Below are positions 17,827 to 26,417 of a stretch of DNA of 64,000 bases, piece after piece. The notes beneath the pieces were generated by a model. The model was given only the letters and a program-made list of their open reading frames with translations. It did not search any database and was not told where the DNA came from. Position 1 is the stretch's first letter, and each line of letters starts with the position of its first letter. The stretch is from Ferrovibrio sp046294345 (GTDB lineage Bacteria > Pseudomonadota > Alphaproteobacteria > Ferrovibrionales > Ferrovibrionaceae). The stretch is from positions 11,565 to 75,564 of the forward strand of contig JBKBJT010000017.1 of the NCBI GenBank assembly GCA_046294345.1. Reading direction: 5' to 3'. Position numbers and translations under genes: made by a program.

Positions 17827-17849
17827 CTCTGGCCGAAACACGGGTCGCC
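17827..17849. repeat. Direct repeat, right copy, flanking the toxin-antitoxin cassette
   Basis: This is the second copy of the repeat described at 16783-16805. It lies between the antitoxin stop and the ModE-like gene. The single mismatch is C for T at its twentieth base. Confidence 0.85.
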
Positions 17850-17865
17850 ATGCTGTAGTCCGCCC

Positions 17866-18267
17866 ATGGCCAAGAGCGCGAATACAAAGACCCCCGCGAA
17901 AACCGCGACCCGGAAACCCGCCGCCAAGACAATGGCCGCCCGCCTGCGCGTGGTGCTGGCGCCCGATGTGTTCCTGGGGCCGGGCAAGGCCGACCTGCTG
18001 GAGGGCATCGCCGAGACCGGCTCGATCTCGGCGGCGGGGCGGCGGCTGAACATGAGCTACAAACGCGCCTGGATGCTGGTGGAGACACTGAACGGCTATT
18101 TCGCCAAGCCGCTGGTGCAGGCTGCCACCGGCGGCAAGACCGGCGGCGGCGCGCGGCTGACGCCCCTGGGCGAAGACGTGCTGCGGCGTTATCGCCGCAT
18201 GGCCGCCGCCACCGAGAAGGCCATCGCCGAAGATGTGGCGGCGCTGCGCAAGCAGCGGAAGAAATAG
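17866..18267 (+). CDS. ModE-like winged helix-turn-helix regulator (no molybdate-binding domain)
   Basis: A 133-residue regulator. After a basic Lys/Ala/Thr N-terminal tail of about 25 residues comes a ModE N-terminal-like wHTH: KADLLEGIAETGSISAAGRRLNMSYKRAWMLVETLN, then a wing with GGKTGGGARLTPLGEDVLRRY. ModE proteins normally carry two TOBE-like molybdate domains after this. None is present, so it is the short stand-alone form. The start at 17866 was chosen because upstream codons run into the direct repeat and the antitoxin. A TSUP exporter gene follows, after a palindromic repeat, and is the obvious candidate target. Confidence 0.85.
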   Translation: MAKSANTKTPAKTATRKPAAKTMAARLRVVLAPDVFLGPGKADLLEGIAETGSISAAGRRLNMSYKRAWMLVETLNGYFAKPLVQAATGGKTGGGARLTPLGEDVLRRYRRMAAATEKAIAEDVAALRKQRKK

Positions 18268-18274
18268 CGGCATT

Positions 18275-18363
18275 GTCATCCCGGCCAAACGCAGCGCGAG
18301 CCGGGATCCCATTATGATATGCGTCAGTAAAAATTGGGACCCCGGATCAAGTCCGGGGTGACG
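18275..18363. repeat. REP-like palindromic repeat, copy 2
   Basis: Paired hairpins (ATCCCGGC with GCCGGGAT, and CCCCGGATCAAGTCCGGGG) with GTCATCCCGG and CCGGGGTGAC at the ends. The right part is the reverse complement of the left part of the copy at 989-1063, including the TGGGACCCCGG junction, so this is a dispersed element in the opposite orientation. Confidence 0.75.
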
Positions 18364-18401
18364 ACCATGAGCAGAAGACACATCGCTATTGCCATCTGGC
18401 T

Positions 18402-18415
18402 ATAACGGCCGTTAT
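18402..18415. promoter_or_regulatory. Perfect palindrome before the TSUP gene (candidate operator)
   Basis: ATAACGGCCGTTAT is a perfect 14-bp palindrome 31 bases upstream of the TSUP start and downstream of the ModE-like gene. A looser dyad, CGCTAT N12 ATAACG, overlaps its left side and resembles half-sites bound by ModE proteins. Assignment to the neighbouring regulator is inference. Confidence 0.4.
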
Positions 18416-18446
18416 GGTCATCCCGACATAACGATCCGGGCCACCG

Positions 18447-19199
18447 ATGCCGTTCGACGATACCGCGCTGCTGGCGCTGCTGATCTTCCTGGCCGCCGCA
18501 CTGTACAGCACGGTGGGCCATGCCGGCGCGTCGGGCTACATCGCCGCGATGGCGGTGGTGGGCGTGGCGCCGGCGGTGATGAAACCCACCGCGCTGACGC
18601 TGAACATCCTGGTCGCCAGCCTGGCCACCTTCCGCCTGTGGCGCGCCGGCCTGATCAATATCCGCGCCCTGCTGCCGCTGGTGGTGGTTTCCGTGCCCTG
18701 CGCCTTCATCGGCGGCGCGGTGCAGTTGCCGGTGGAGGCCTATCGCATCGCCGTGGGCGTGGTGCTGGCCGCCGCCGGCCTGCGACTGCTGATCGATCCG
18801 CGCGAGAAGGCCACCCAGAAAGGCGGCAGCGGGGAAGCGAAAATCCCGCTGCCCGCCGCGCTGGCCGGCGGCGCCGGCATCGGCCTGCTGTCGGGCCTGA
18901 CCGGCACGGGCGGCGGCATCTTCCTGTCGCCCTTGCTGCTGCTGCTGGGCTGGGCCGGGGCGCGGCAGACGGCGGGACTGGCGGCGCCCTTCATCCTGGT
19001 GAATTCCATGTCTGGCCTGGCCGGCAATATCCTGTCGCTGCGGGCATTGCCCGAGGAACTGCCGATCTATGCCGGCGCCGCGCTGGTCGGCGCGCTGATC
19101 GGCACGCAATTGGTGATCCGCTGGTTGCCGGTGCGGCTGCTGCAGGGCCTGCTGGGCGCGGTGCTGCTGGTGGCGGCTATCAAACTGATCTTTACCTGA
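18447..19199 (+). CDS. TSUP family transporter (TauE/SafE-like anion exporter)
   Basis: A 250-residue inner-membrane protein with about eight helices. It has the two repeated TauE/SafE halves, each with a Gly-rich turn: STVGHAGASGYIAAMAVVG in the first and LSGLTGTGGGIFLSPLLLL in the second. Family members export sulfite, sulfoacetate or related organosulfur anions. The substrate here is unknown. Its position after a short ModE-like regulator suggests control linked to molybdate, tungstate or sulfur oxyanions. No downstream partner genes are seen. Confidence 0.88.
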   Translation: MPFDDTALLALLIFLAAALYSTVGHAGASGYIAAMAVVGVAPAVMKPTALTLNILVASLATFRLWRAGLINIRALLPLVVVSVPCAFIGGAVQLPVEAYRIAVGVVLAAAGLRLLIDPREKATQKGGSGEAKIPLPAALAGGAGIGLLSGLTGTGGGIFLSPLLLLLGWAGARQTAGLAAPFILVNSMSGLAGNILSLRALPEELPIYAGAALVGALIGTQLVIRWLPVRLLQGLLGAVLLVAAIKLIFT

Positions 19200-19298
19200 C
19201 CGCAGCGATACGGGGGCCGGTGGCCAATCTTATGCCGGTGGGTTGAGCCACCCGCGCACCCGGTCCTATACTGGCGGGCAAAACTGGAGCCTCCGTCC

Positions 19299-19736
19299 AT
19301 GTCCGCCCGCTTCGACCCTGGCCTTGCCGCCTGGGTCAGGCCCTTTGCCGAAAACCTGATCGGCCAGACCGCCTTCCACCGCTGGGCCGGGCTGGAGCTG
19401 CTGTCGGTCGCGCCGGGCCGCTCGGAAGTAGGCTTCACGGCGGCGGGCGACATGCTGATCTACGGCCAGTATGTGCATGGCGGGGTGCTGAACGGCCTGC
19501 TGGAACCGCCGGCTCTGCTGGCCATGCTGGGCGATCTGCGCGAGGATGAGCATGCCATGACCGTGGACATCCATGTGCAGCATATCCGTTCCGTGCAGGC
19601 GGGCGAGCGCGTGAGCATGGCCGGCAGGCTGATCAAGCGCGGGCGCAGCACGGCCTTCTGCGAAGTGACGGCATCCGTGGGTGACATATTGTGCACCTCG
19701 GCGCGCATTACCAAGACCATCCAGGCAAAGAATTAA
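19299..19736 (+). CDS. PaaI-family hotdog thioesterase
   Basis: A 145-residue hotdog-fold protein of the PaaI/YbgC-like acyl-CoA thioesterase group. The central segment MLIYGQYVHGGVLNGLLEPPALLAML has the His-Gly-Gly pattern before the hot-dog helix, and DIHVQHIRSVQAGERVSMAGRLIKRGRS is the typical second strand set. It should hydrolyse an acyl-CoA, substrate unknown. It lies 18 bases before the helicase gene and is probably co-transcribed with it, though no functional link is apparent. Confidence 0.82.
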   Translation: MSARFDPGLAAWVRPFAENLIGQTAFHRWAGLELLSVAPGRSEVGFTAAGDMLIYGQYVHGGVLNGLLEPPALLAMLGDLREDEHAMTVDIHVQHIRSVQAGERVSMAGRLIKRGRSTAFCEVTASVGDILCTSARITKTIQAKN

Positions 19737-19754
19737 GTAGGGCAGGACGCGTTC

Positions 19755-22559
19755 GTGACCGAGATCAGGACATCAGAAAAAGGCCGCATCCTCTGCGTGC
19801 TGGGCCCGACCAACACCGGCAAGACCCATCTGGCCGTCGAGCGGCTGTTGAGCCATCGCAGCGGCATCATCGGCCTGCCTTTGCGCCTGCTGGCGCGCGA
19901 AGTCTATGACCGGGCGGTGAAGATCAAGGGCGAGCGCCATGTCGCGCTGGTGACCGGCGAAGAAAAGATCGTGCCCAAGGGCGCGCAGTGGTTCGTCTGC
20001 ACGGTGGAGGCGATGCCGCTGGACCGGCAATACGATTTCCTGGCCGTGGACGAGATCCAGCTTGCCGCCGATGCCGAACGCGGCCATGTCTTCACCGACC
20101 GCCTGCTGCATGCGCGCGGCGCGGAAGAAACGATGTTCCTCGGCTCGGATACCATGCGCGGGCTGGTGCGCCGTCTGGTCCCCAATGCCGAATTCATCGC
20201 CCGGCCGCGCCTGTCGCAGCTCTCATACGCCGGCGCCAAGAAGCTCTCGCGCCTGCCCAAGCGTTCCGCCGTGGTGGCATTCTCGGCCAACGACGTCTAT
20301 GCCATCGCCGAGGCCATCCGGCGCCAGCGCGGTGGCGCGGCGGTGGTGCTGGGTGCGCTCAGCCCACGGGCGCGCAACGCCCAGGTCGAGCTGTTCCAGA
20401 ACCGCGACGTGGACGTGATGGTGGCGACCGATGCCATCGGCATGGGCCTGAATCTGGATATCGAACACATGGCCTTTGCCGCGCTGTCGAAATTCGACGG
20501 CGTGGGCATGCGGCCGCTTTATCCTTCCGAAGCCGGCCAGATCGCCGGCCGCGCCGGCCGCCATCTGCGCAACGGCACCTTCGGCACCACGGGCGACTGC
20601 CCGCCGCTGGAGCCCGACCTGATCGAGCGGATCGAAAACCACCGCTTCGATCCGGTGGTTGCCGCGCGCTGGCGCAACCCGAACCTGGATTATTCCAGCA
20701 TCGCCGCCCTGGTCGCCAGCCTGGAAGTGGCGCCGCCGCGCGAGGGCCTGACCCGCGGCCGCGATGCCGATGACCTCTTGAGCCTGCAGGCTTTGCGCAC
20801 CGACGCCGCCGTCACCGAACGCGCCACGCGGAAGGATCGCGTGGACCTGCTGTGGCAGGTCTGCGCCATTCCCGACTTTGCGAAAGACCTGGCCGACAGC
20901 CATGCGCGGCTGTTGAGCCAGATCTATGTGCATCTGGTGGATCGCGACGGCCGCCTGCCGCAGGACTGGGTGGCGGGGCAGCTGCGCAACATCGACCGCA
21001 CCGATGGCGACATCGATACGCTGTCGCAGCGTCTGGCGCATATCCGCACCTGGACCACTGTTGCCCATCGTGGCGGCTGGCTGGAGGATGCGCAGGGCTG
21101 GCAGGCCAAGACGCGCGCCATCGAGGACCGCCTGTCCGATGCCCTGCATGAAAAGCTGACCGAACGTTTCGTCGACCGCCGCACGTCGGTCTTAAGCCGT
21201 GGCCTGGCGGAAGATCCGGCCAGCCTGACCGTGCAGCTTGGCGAGGATGATGCGCTGACCGTGGAAGGCGAGATCATCGGCCATGTGCGCGGCCTACGTT
21301 TCCGCGCCGTGGGCCATGAGACGGTGGAACAGCGCCGCATCCTGCGCTCGGCCGCTTTGCGCGTGCTGGGCCCGGCCCTGCAGTCCCATGCCGAGGCGTT
21401 GCTGGCCCTGCCGGACGAGAATTTTGCGCTGTCGCCCGAGGGCGGCCTGCTGCTGATCACGGCGGAAAAAGAAAGCGTGCCGCTGGCCGTGCTGGTGAAG
21501 GGTACGGAAGTGCTGGAGCCGAAGCTGCAATTGCTGGCCGACGACCAGCTGCCGGCGGAAACGCGCAAGGCGGTGGAGGACAAGCTGGCCGGCTGGCTGA
21601 AGCGCCACCTGCGCCAGCATCTGGGCGACCTCTATCGTTTGAGGGACGCCGAGCTGAAGGGGGCTGCGCGCGGCCTGGCCTTCCAGCTGGCCGAGAATCT
21701 GGGCGCGCTGCGCCGCGACGACGTATCCGACCTGGTGCGCCATATGGGCCAGGCCGAGCGGCATCCTTTGCGCAAGATGGGCGTGAACTTCGGCGAGACG
21801 CATATCCTGGTGCCGAAACTGCTCAAGCCCAAGCCGACGCAACTGAAGACTTTGCTCTGGGCCGTGGCGCAGGGCCGCGAACCCGACGCGCCGCCGACAC
21901 CGGGCCTCACCTCGCTGCCGATCCTGGAATGGCGCGAGGATGCCTGGTGGATGGCGGCGGGGTTCCTGCGCGCCGGCCGTCATGCCTTCCGCCTCGATGT
22001 CGTGCAGCGCATCGCCGAGGGCGCGCGCAAGGCCGAACAGGCTTCGCGCCAGCCCATGCAGAAGACCGAAGCACCGAAGCCCGCGCCGAAACCGGAGGAT
22101 GCAACACCGCCGGTGGACGCCGCCGACATCCTGCCGCCGGAGCGGCAGCAGGTTGAGCCGGTGGGCGAGCAGATCGAACAGCCGGTGGAAGCGCCGGCCG
22201 AACTGCCGGTACCCGAGATTCACGCTGAACAGGCGGCCGCTCCTGCGACCGAGCTGCCGAAGAAAAAGCGTCTCGGTCCACCCGGCAGCTTCCTGCCCGA
22301 CACCGCCTGGATGAACCTGGCGGGCTGCGGCGCGGATGAGCTGCATCGCCTGCTCTGGGCGCTGGGCTACAAGCCGATCACCGCGCGCGATCCGGAAACG
22401 AAAACAGATGTGACGCTGTATCTGCGCTCGCACAAGGCCATCGTGGCCAAGCGCCAGCGCGAGCAGGAAAAGCGCCGCGAGGACGAGGCGAAGATGGCCG
22501 ATAGTCCCTTTGCCGCGCTGATGGCGCTGAAGCAGCAGGCGGCGCCGAAAAAGCGCTAG
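19755..22559 (+). CDS. SUV3-like RNA helicase
   Basis: A 934-residue superfamily 2 helicase of the mitochondrial SUV3 type that alphaproteobacteria share. It has Walker A GPTNTGKTH, a DEIQ box in place of DExH (AVDEIQLAADAERGH), motif III GSDTMRG, then a second RecA-like domain with TDAIGMGLNLD and QIAGRAGRH. A helical accessory region follows. Residues about 760-830 are a Pro/Glu/Ala-rich linker leading to a small conserved end domain (LAGCGADELHRLLWALGYKP) and a basic tail. It probably unwinds RNA or RNA-DNA during RNA decay. The start is GTG. In related genomes an S4-domain RNA-binding gene often follows; here an unrelated convergent gene does. Confidence 0.92.
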   Translation: MTEIRTSEKGRILCVLGPTNTGKTHLAVERLLSHRSGIIGLPLRLLAREVYDRAVKIKGERHVALVTGEEKIVPKGAQWFVCTVEAMPLDRQYDFLAVDEIQLAADAERGHVFTDRLLHARGAEETMFLGSDTMRGLVRRLVPNAEFIARPRLSQLSYAGAKKLSRLPKRSAVVAFSANDVYAIAEAIRRQRGGAAVVLGALSPRARNAQVELFQNRDVDVMVATDAIGMGLNLDIEHMAFAALSKFDGVGMRPLYPSEAGQIAGRAGRHLRNGTFGTTGDCPPLEPDLIERIENHRFDPVVAARWRNPNLDYSSIAALVASLEVAPPREGLTRGRDADDLLSLQALRTDAAVTERATRKDRVDLLWQVCAIPDFAKDLADSHARLLSQIYVHLVDRDGRLPQDWVAGQLRNIDRTDGDIDTLSQRLAHIRTWTTVAHRGGWLEDAQGWQAKTRAIEDRLSDALHEKLTERFVDRRTSVLSRGLAEDPASLTVQLGEDDALTVEGEIIGHVRGLRFRAVGHETVEQRRILRSAALRVLGPALQSHAEALLALPDENFALSPEGGLLLITAEKESVPLAVLVKGTEVLEPKLQLLADDQLPAETRKAVEDKLAGWLKRHLRQHLGDLYRLRDAELKGAARGLAFQLAENLGALRRDDVSDLVRHMGQAERHPLRKMGVNFGETHILVPKLLKPKPTQLKTLLWAVAQGREPDAPPTPGLTSLPILEWREDAWWMAAGFLRAGRHAFRLDVVQRIAEGARKAEQASRQPMQKTEAPKPAPKPEDATPPVDAADILPPERQQVEPVGEQIEQPVEAPAELPVPEIHAEQAAAPATELPKKKRLGPPGSFLPDTAWMNLAGCGADELHRLLWALGYKPITARDPETKTDVTLYLRSHKAIVAKRQREQEKRREDEAKMADSPFAALMALKQQAAPKKR

Positions 22560-22570
22560 CGTTCGCCGGC

Positions 22571-23119
22571 CTAGCGTTCGCCGATGGTGTGGCGGGCCAG
22601 GCGGCGGCTCAGTCCGTCCAGCGAGGTCTGCAGCTCGGCCGTCGTCTCGGCATCGAGCCCATCGTCCAGCGCCAGCAGGTTGCCGAAGCTGACGCGCAAC
22701 GCCTGGGTGAGCAGCGAGAGCAGGGTGATGCGGCCGCCGGGGCTGAGCCGGGCCAGGCGGCAATCGGCATGATGGGTGAAATCGGTCAGCAGGTCGCGGA
22801 ACAGCGCGCCGCAATGATGGCGGTCGCTGGCCTGCAGCACCTCGGCCAGCGGCACCGGGCGGCCGACCACCAGGCCGGCCTCAGCGCTCATCAGGCAGAG
22901 CAGGGCGTAATACAGGTTTTCCAGCGTGATGCCCCAGGCCTCGCGCTGCGCCTCGTTGTCCAGCGCGGCGGCAGGCGCCACCATCACCGGGGAATATTCC
23001 ACCGCGCTGAGGAAACTGGCGCCATCGCGCAGGCGGGCCCGCAGATGCGCGCGCAGGCCGCCGCCCGGCCCGTCGCCATGACCATCGCCGTTGAGCTGTC
23101 CCGCCGTTGCCGCCGCCAT
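22571..23119 (-). CDS. Hypothetical protein
   Basis: I do not recognise this 182-residue, mostly helical, probably cytoplasmic protein. The N-terminal 20 residues are Gly/Asp/His-rich (NGDGHGDGPGGG) and likely disordered. The rest has two helical blocks (EAWGITLENLYYALLCLMSAE and SPGGRITLLSLLTQALRVSF). Three His and two Cys occur in SDRHHCGALFRDLLTDFTHHADCR, a possible metal site. GGAGGCC precedes the ATG. Its stop codon lies in a 13-bp direct repeat that also carries the stop of the convergent helicase gene. Confidence 0.6.
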   Translation of the reverse strand: MAAATAGQLNGDGHGDGPGGGLRAHLRARLRDGASFLSAVEYSPVMVAPAAALDNEAQREAWGITLENLYYALLCLMSAEAGLVVGRPVPLAEVLQASDRHHCGALFRDLLTDFTHHADCRLARLSPGGRITLLSLLTQALRVSFGNLLALDDGLDAETTAELQTSLDGLSRRLARHTIGER

Positions 23120-23316
23120 GATCGGCCTCCGCCTGCCTGAAATCCGCCGCCAGTCTGGCAGGCTCGGCCCGGACGCGGAGCGTTACCATTCGGATAGGCC
23201 GGGTTATTTTCCGGATACCGGGCGGTGCGGGGCAGGCCGGGCCTGGACATGGCTGAAGGATGGGACGGTTGAAGGATGGCGGCGGCGCGGCTAGGTTGCC
23301 GGCAGCCCAGAAGCGC

Positions 23317-23397
<81 letters not shown>

Positions 23398-23480
23398 ATT
23401 TTCCCTGAAATGCACCATCCCGCGCTTGTCAGGTGCCTGTAAGCCGGCTCGTATCTTCTTGCGGCTCCCCCCAATCCATC

Positions 23481-24167
23481 ATGAGGCGAGCCGTGCATCG
23501 TTTCCTGCCCCGTTTCCATCGACCCCATCTTTTCCTGACGGCCCTGTATGCGCTTGGGCAGCTGCTTGTGCTGGCGCCAGCCGCCGAGGCCGCGCCGCCG
23601 CGCAATGGCGCGCTGCATTTCGCGGTTTTGCGCGATGGCTCGGAAGTCGGCAGCCATCAGATGAACTTCCGGCAGAACCCGGACGGACTGCAGATCGACA
23701 TCGCCACCAATGTGGTGGTCAAGGTGGCCTTCGTTCCGGTCTACCGTTTCGAACATGAAGGCCATGAAATCTGGCAGAACGGCAAACTGGCGCGGCTGTG
23801 GTCCAAGACCAATGACGACGGCACGCGGCACGCCCTGAATGTCAGCGCCGCCGGCGCCGAACTGGCCGTGCTGGCCGATGGCAAGCCGACGGAGGCCAGG
23901 GCCTTAAGCATCCCGGCCAGCCTGTGGCATGAAGGCATCCTGCACCAGGCGGCGATTCTGAACACGCTGGATGGTTCGGCCATGGCGATCACGGTTGCCG
24001 ATCTGGGGCCCGAAACCCTGACCGTCAAAGGCCAGGCCGTGCAGACGCGCCACTACGCGATCACCGGCGACCTGCAGCGCGAGCTCTGGTATGACAGCCA
24101 GAACGTGCTGACCAAAGTGCGGTTCAAGGCCAAGGATGGCTCGCTGATCGAATACATCCTGCGCTGA
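23481..24167 (+). CDS. DUF6134 family secreted protein
   Basis: A 228-residue protein with an N-terminal signal peptide (basic RRAVHRFLPRFHRP, then a hydrophobic core ending near AAEAA), so it should be periplasmic. The mature part is beta-rich: LHFAVLRDGSEVGSHQMNF, a central IATNVVVKVAFVPVYRFEHEG and a final TRHYAITGDLQRELWYDSQNVLTKVRF. This matches the DUF6134 family of unknown function, which resembles lipid- or LolA-like beta folds. An in-frame ATG 48 bases upstream is less likely because it would bury the signal peptide. A terminator follows at 24192. Confidence 0.75.
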   Translation: MRRAVHRFLPRFHRPHLFLTALYALGQLLVLAPAAEAAPPRNGALHFAVLRDGSEVGSHQMNFRQNPDGLQIDIATNVVVKVAFVPVYRFEHEGHEIWQNGKLARLWSKTNDDGTRHALNVSAAGAELAVLADGKPTEARALSIPASLWHEGILHQAAILNTLDGSAMAITVADLGPETLTVKGQAVQTRHYAITGDLQRELWYDSQNVLTKVRFKAKDGSLIEYILR

Positions 24168-24191
24168 ATATTTTTCGCTGGATGACGGGAT

Positions 24192-24225
24192 GAAAGGCCG
24201 CGCCGCCGGCGGCGTGGCCTTTTTT
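24192..24225 (+). terminator. Intrinsic terminator after the DUF6134 gene
   Basis: GGCCGCGCC (24196-24204) pairs with GGCGTGGCC (24211-24219) with one G-T pair, followed by six T residues. It separates this gene from the hemolysin-like operon. Confidence 0.85.
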
Positions 24226-24330
24226 GCTGCATATGCCGTGACGCCGTCGTAAGGATTCGTAAAGACAGACGTAAGGGCCCTGTAAGCCAGGCCAAATACA
24301 ACCGGCGCATCGAAGCATCACGGAGCTTTC

Positions 24331-24927
24331 ATGCGTCTGGAAATCGTTGAAGCGCGGAACCCGCTGCGGCCTGGCGTCGAGGCACTGGCCCGCATTGTCT
24401 ACCAGCGGGAATATGGCGCCGACTCCCCCTGCTTTCCCGACATCATGCTGGCCGTTCTCGACGATGCCGGCCGGCCGCATTGCGTCGCGGGCTTCCGCGA
24501 CCACGTCTGCGGCTTCTTCTCCGAGCAATATGTCGACGACGCGGTCGAGATGCTGATCGCGCGCCAGACCGGCATGGCCGTAGCACGCGAAAGCATCGTC
24601 GAGCTTGGACCGCTCGCCGCCGACCGCCCTGGCGCGCTGCTGGACCTGCTGATCGGTTTCGCCCGCATCGGCGTGGGATCGGGCTATCGCTGGGGCATAT
24701 TCACGGCAACGGCGCGGCTGCGCCGGCTGGCGGCGCGGCTGGGCATCCCGCTGCTGGAACTGGGCATCGCCGACCGCAATCGTGTGGCCGCGCCGGGGAA
24801 CTGGGGCAGCTATTACGACAGCGATCCACGGGTCTGTGCCGTGGACGGCCTGATGGCGAGGCAGCGGCTGCTGCAGTCCAGGCTGCCCTGCGGCAGCGGC
24901 GCCGCGCAGTCGGGCGTGGCCGCATGA
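24331..24927 (+). CDS. Thermostable hemolysin family (GNAT-like) protein
   Basis: First gene of a four-gene operon. It is a 198-residue member of the T_hemolysin family, named after a Vibrio hemolysin, but the fold is GNAT/autoinducer-synthase-like rather than that of a pore former. Key segments are RIVYQREYGADSPCFPDIML, LAVLDDAGRPHCVAGFR, a conserved VELGPLAADRPGALLDLLIGF and the aromatic GNWGSYYDSDP near the end. There is no signal peptide. The order hemolysin-like, AMP ligase, diiron oxidase, SDR recurs, as I recall, in gamma- and alphaproteobacteria. This points to an acyl- or aminoacyl-transfer role in a biosynthetic pathway rather than toxicity. GGAG precedes the ATG. Confidence 0.82.
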   Translation: MRLEIVEARNPLRPGVEALARIVYQREYGADSPCFPDIMLAVLDDAGRPHCVAGFRDHVCGFFSEQYVDDAVEMLIARQTGMAVARESIVELGPLAADRPGALLDLLIGFARIGVGSGYRWGIFTATARLRRLAARLGIPLLELGIADRNRVAAPGNWGSYYDSDPRVCAVDGLMARQRLLQSRLPCGSGAAQSGVAA

Positions 24928-26417
24928 CCGCCGATATCCTGCTCCGCCTGCACGACCTGGCCCAGGGTGCGGACAAGGATCGGACCGCATTCGCCGAGGC
25001 CGGAAACCAGATCGGCTGGCAGGGCCTGTCGCGGCGGGTGGCCGGCGCTGCGGCTTTGCTCGCGACTTATCCCGATCCCATCGGGCTGCTGGCGCCGAGC
25101 AGCATCGACTGGCTGGTGGCCGATCTGGCGGGCTGGGCCGCCGGCAAGACGATCGTGCCGCTGCCGCATTTCTTCTCCGACGCGCAGCTTGAGCATATCG
25201 TGCGGGATGCCGGCATAAAGACGGTCATGACCGACGCGTCGCAACGCGACCGGCTGACGGGCAGCAGCATTCCGCAGGTCTCGATGCCGAAGGCGGAGGC
25301 GGCGGCCCAGCTTCCGGCCATGCAGGGCCGGCGCATCGTCTATACCTCCGGGTCCACGGGCAATCCCAAGGGTGCGGTGCTGGGTCCGGACCAGATCCGC
25401 TCGACCTGCGCGGCCGTGATGCAGGCGATGCAGGCAGGCGTTGCGGATCACCATCTTGCCGTGTTGCCCTATTCCCTGCTGCTGGAGGCCATCTGCGGCA
25501 TCTATCTGCCGATCCTGGCCGGCGGCCATTGCACGATCGCGCCGCATGTCGCAGCGGCCAGCGGCCCCGATATCGCCACGTTGCTGGGCGAGGCCGTTGC
25601 GCAGCACAGGCCATCGACCATGGTGCTGGTGCCGCAGCTGCTGCAGGCCTGGGTGATGGTGGCCTCGGTCGGCCGCGTGGCGATCCCCGACAGCCTGCGC
25701 TTCGTTGCCACCGGCGGCGCCGCCGTGCCCGACAGCCTGGCCGAACGTGCCTGGCAGCTTGGCATACCGGTTCATGAAGGCTATGGCCTCACGGAATGCG
25801 GATCGGTCGTCGCCGTGAACCGGCCGGGCCTGCGGCGCGCCGGCACGGTGGGACAGCCACTGCCCGGGTATGACGTGCGGATCGCACCGGATGGAGAAAT
25901 CATCGTCCGCAGCGATTCCGTTGCTGAAGCCTATCTCAATCGGACCGACGGCCCGGCCGCAGGCATCTGGCAGACCGGCGACATCGGAAGCATCGACGCT
26001 GACGGCTATCTGCGGGTTGACGGCCGCAAGGACAACCTGATCGTCACCGGCAACGGCCGCAACATTTCCCCCGAATGGGTCGAAACCATGCTGCTGGCCG
26101 ATCCGCGCATCGCCCGTGCCGTCGTGCTGCGCGCCGCCGACGGCCAGATTGCCGCGCTGCTGGAACCGTCCCTGCTGGGCGCAGCCTGGGCGAAGGCGGC
26201 TTCGCCAGCAAGCCTGCGCAAACTGATTGACGCCGCCATGACGGCGGCGCCGCGTTATGCCGTGCCGCGACACCTGACGCTGCTTGGCCCGGGCGAGCTT
26301 GCGTCAAGACAGCTGCTGACACCAAACGGAAAACCCCGGCGACGGGAGATCGCCGCCGCTTTCGCCGACCAGTTCCATAATCCTGAAGACGTGGAGACCA
26401 GACATGCTTTTTTATGA
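24924..26417 (+). CDS. AMP-dependent acyl ligase (acyl-CoA synthetase-like)
   Basis: A 497-residue member of the ANL adenylating family. It shows the P-loop YTSGSTGNPKGAV, the A5 motif GYGLTECGSV, the A7/A8 hinge TGDIGSIDADGYLRVDGRKDNL and the catalytic A10 lysine in TPNGKPRRREI. It would activate a carboxylic acid as the acyl-AMP and pass it to CoA, an amine or a carrier. No carrier domain is fused or adjacent. The ATG overlaps the stop of the hemolysin-like gene (ATGA), so translation is coupled. The substrate is not predictable from the sequence by eye. The start at 24924 is firm; upstream in-frame codons fall inside the previous gene. Confidence 0.9.
   Translation: MTADILLRLHDLAQGADKDRTAFAEAGNQIGWQGLSRRVAGAAALLATYPDPIGLLAPSSIDWLVADLAGWAAGKTIVPLPHFFSDAQLEHIVRDAGIKTVMTDASQRDRLTGSSIPQVSMPKAEAAAQLPAMQGRRIVYTSGSTGNPKGAVLGPDQIRSTCAAVMQAMQAGVADHHLAVLPYSLLLEAICGIYLPILAGGHCTIAPHVAAASGPDIATLLGEAVAQHRPSTMVLVPQLLQAWVMVASVGRVAIPDSLRFVATGGAAVPDSLAERAWQLGIPVHEGYGLTECGSVVAVNRPGLRRAGTVGQPLPGYDVRIAPDGEIIVRSDSVAEAYLNRTDGPAAGIWQTGDIGSIDADGYLRVDGRKDNLIVTGNGRNISPEWVETMLLADPRIARAVVLRAADGQIAALLEPSLLGAAWAKAASPASLRKLIDAAMTAAPRYAVPRHLTLLGPGELASRQLLTPNGKPRRREIAAAFADQFHNPEDVETRHAFL

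Noticed and set aside
24331..24927. A true secreted hemolysin toxin
   Set aside because: No signal peptide, no membrane-active segment and a biosynthetic operon context.
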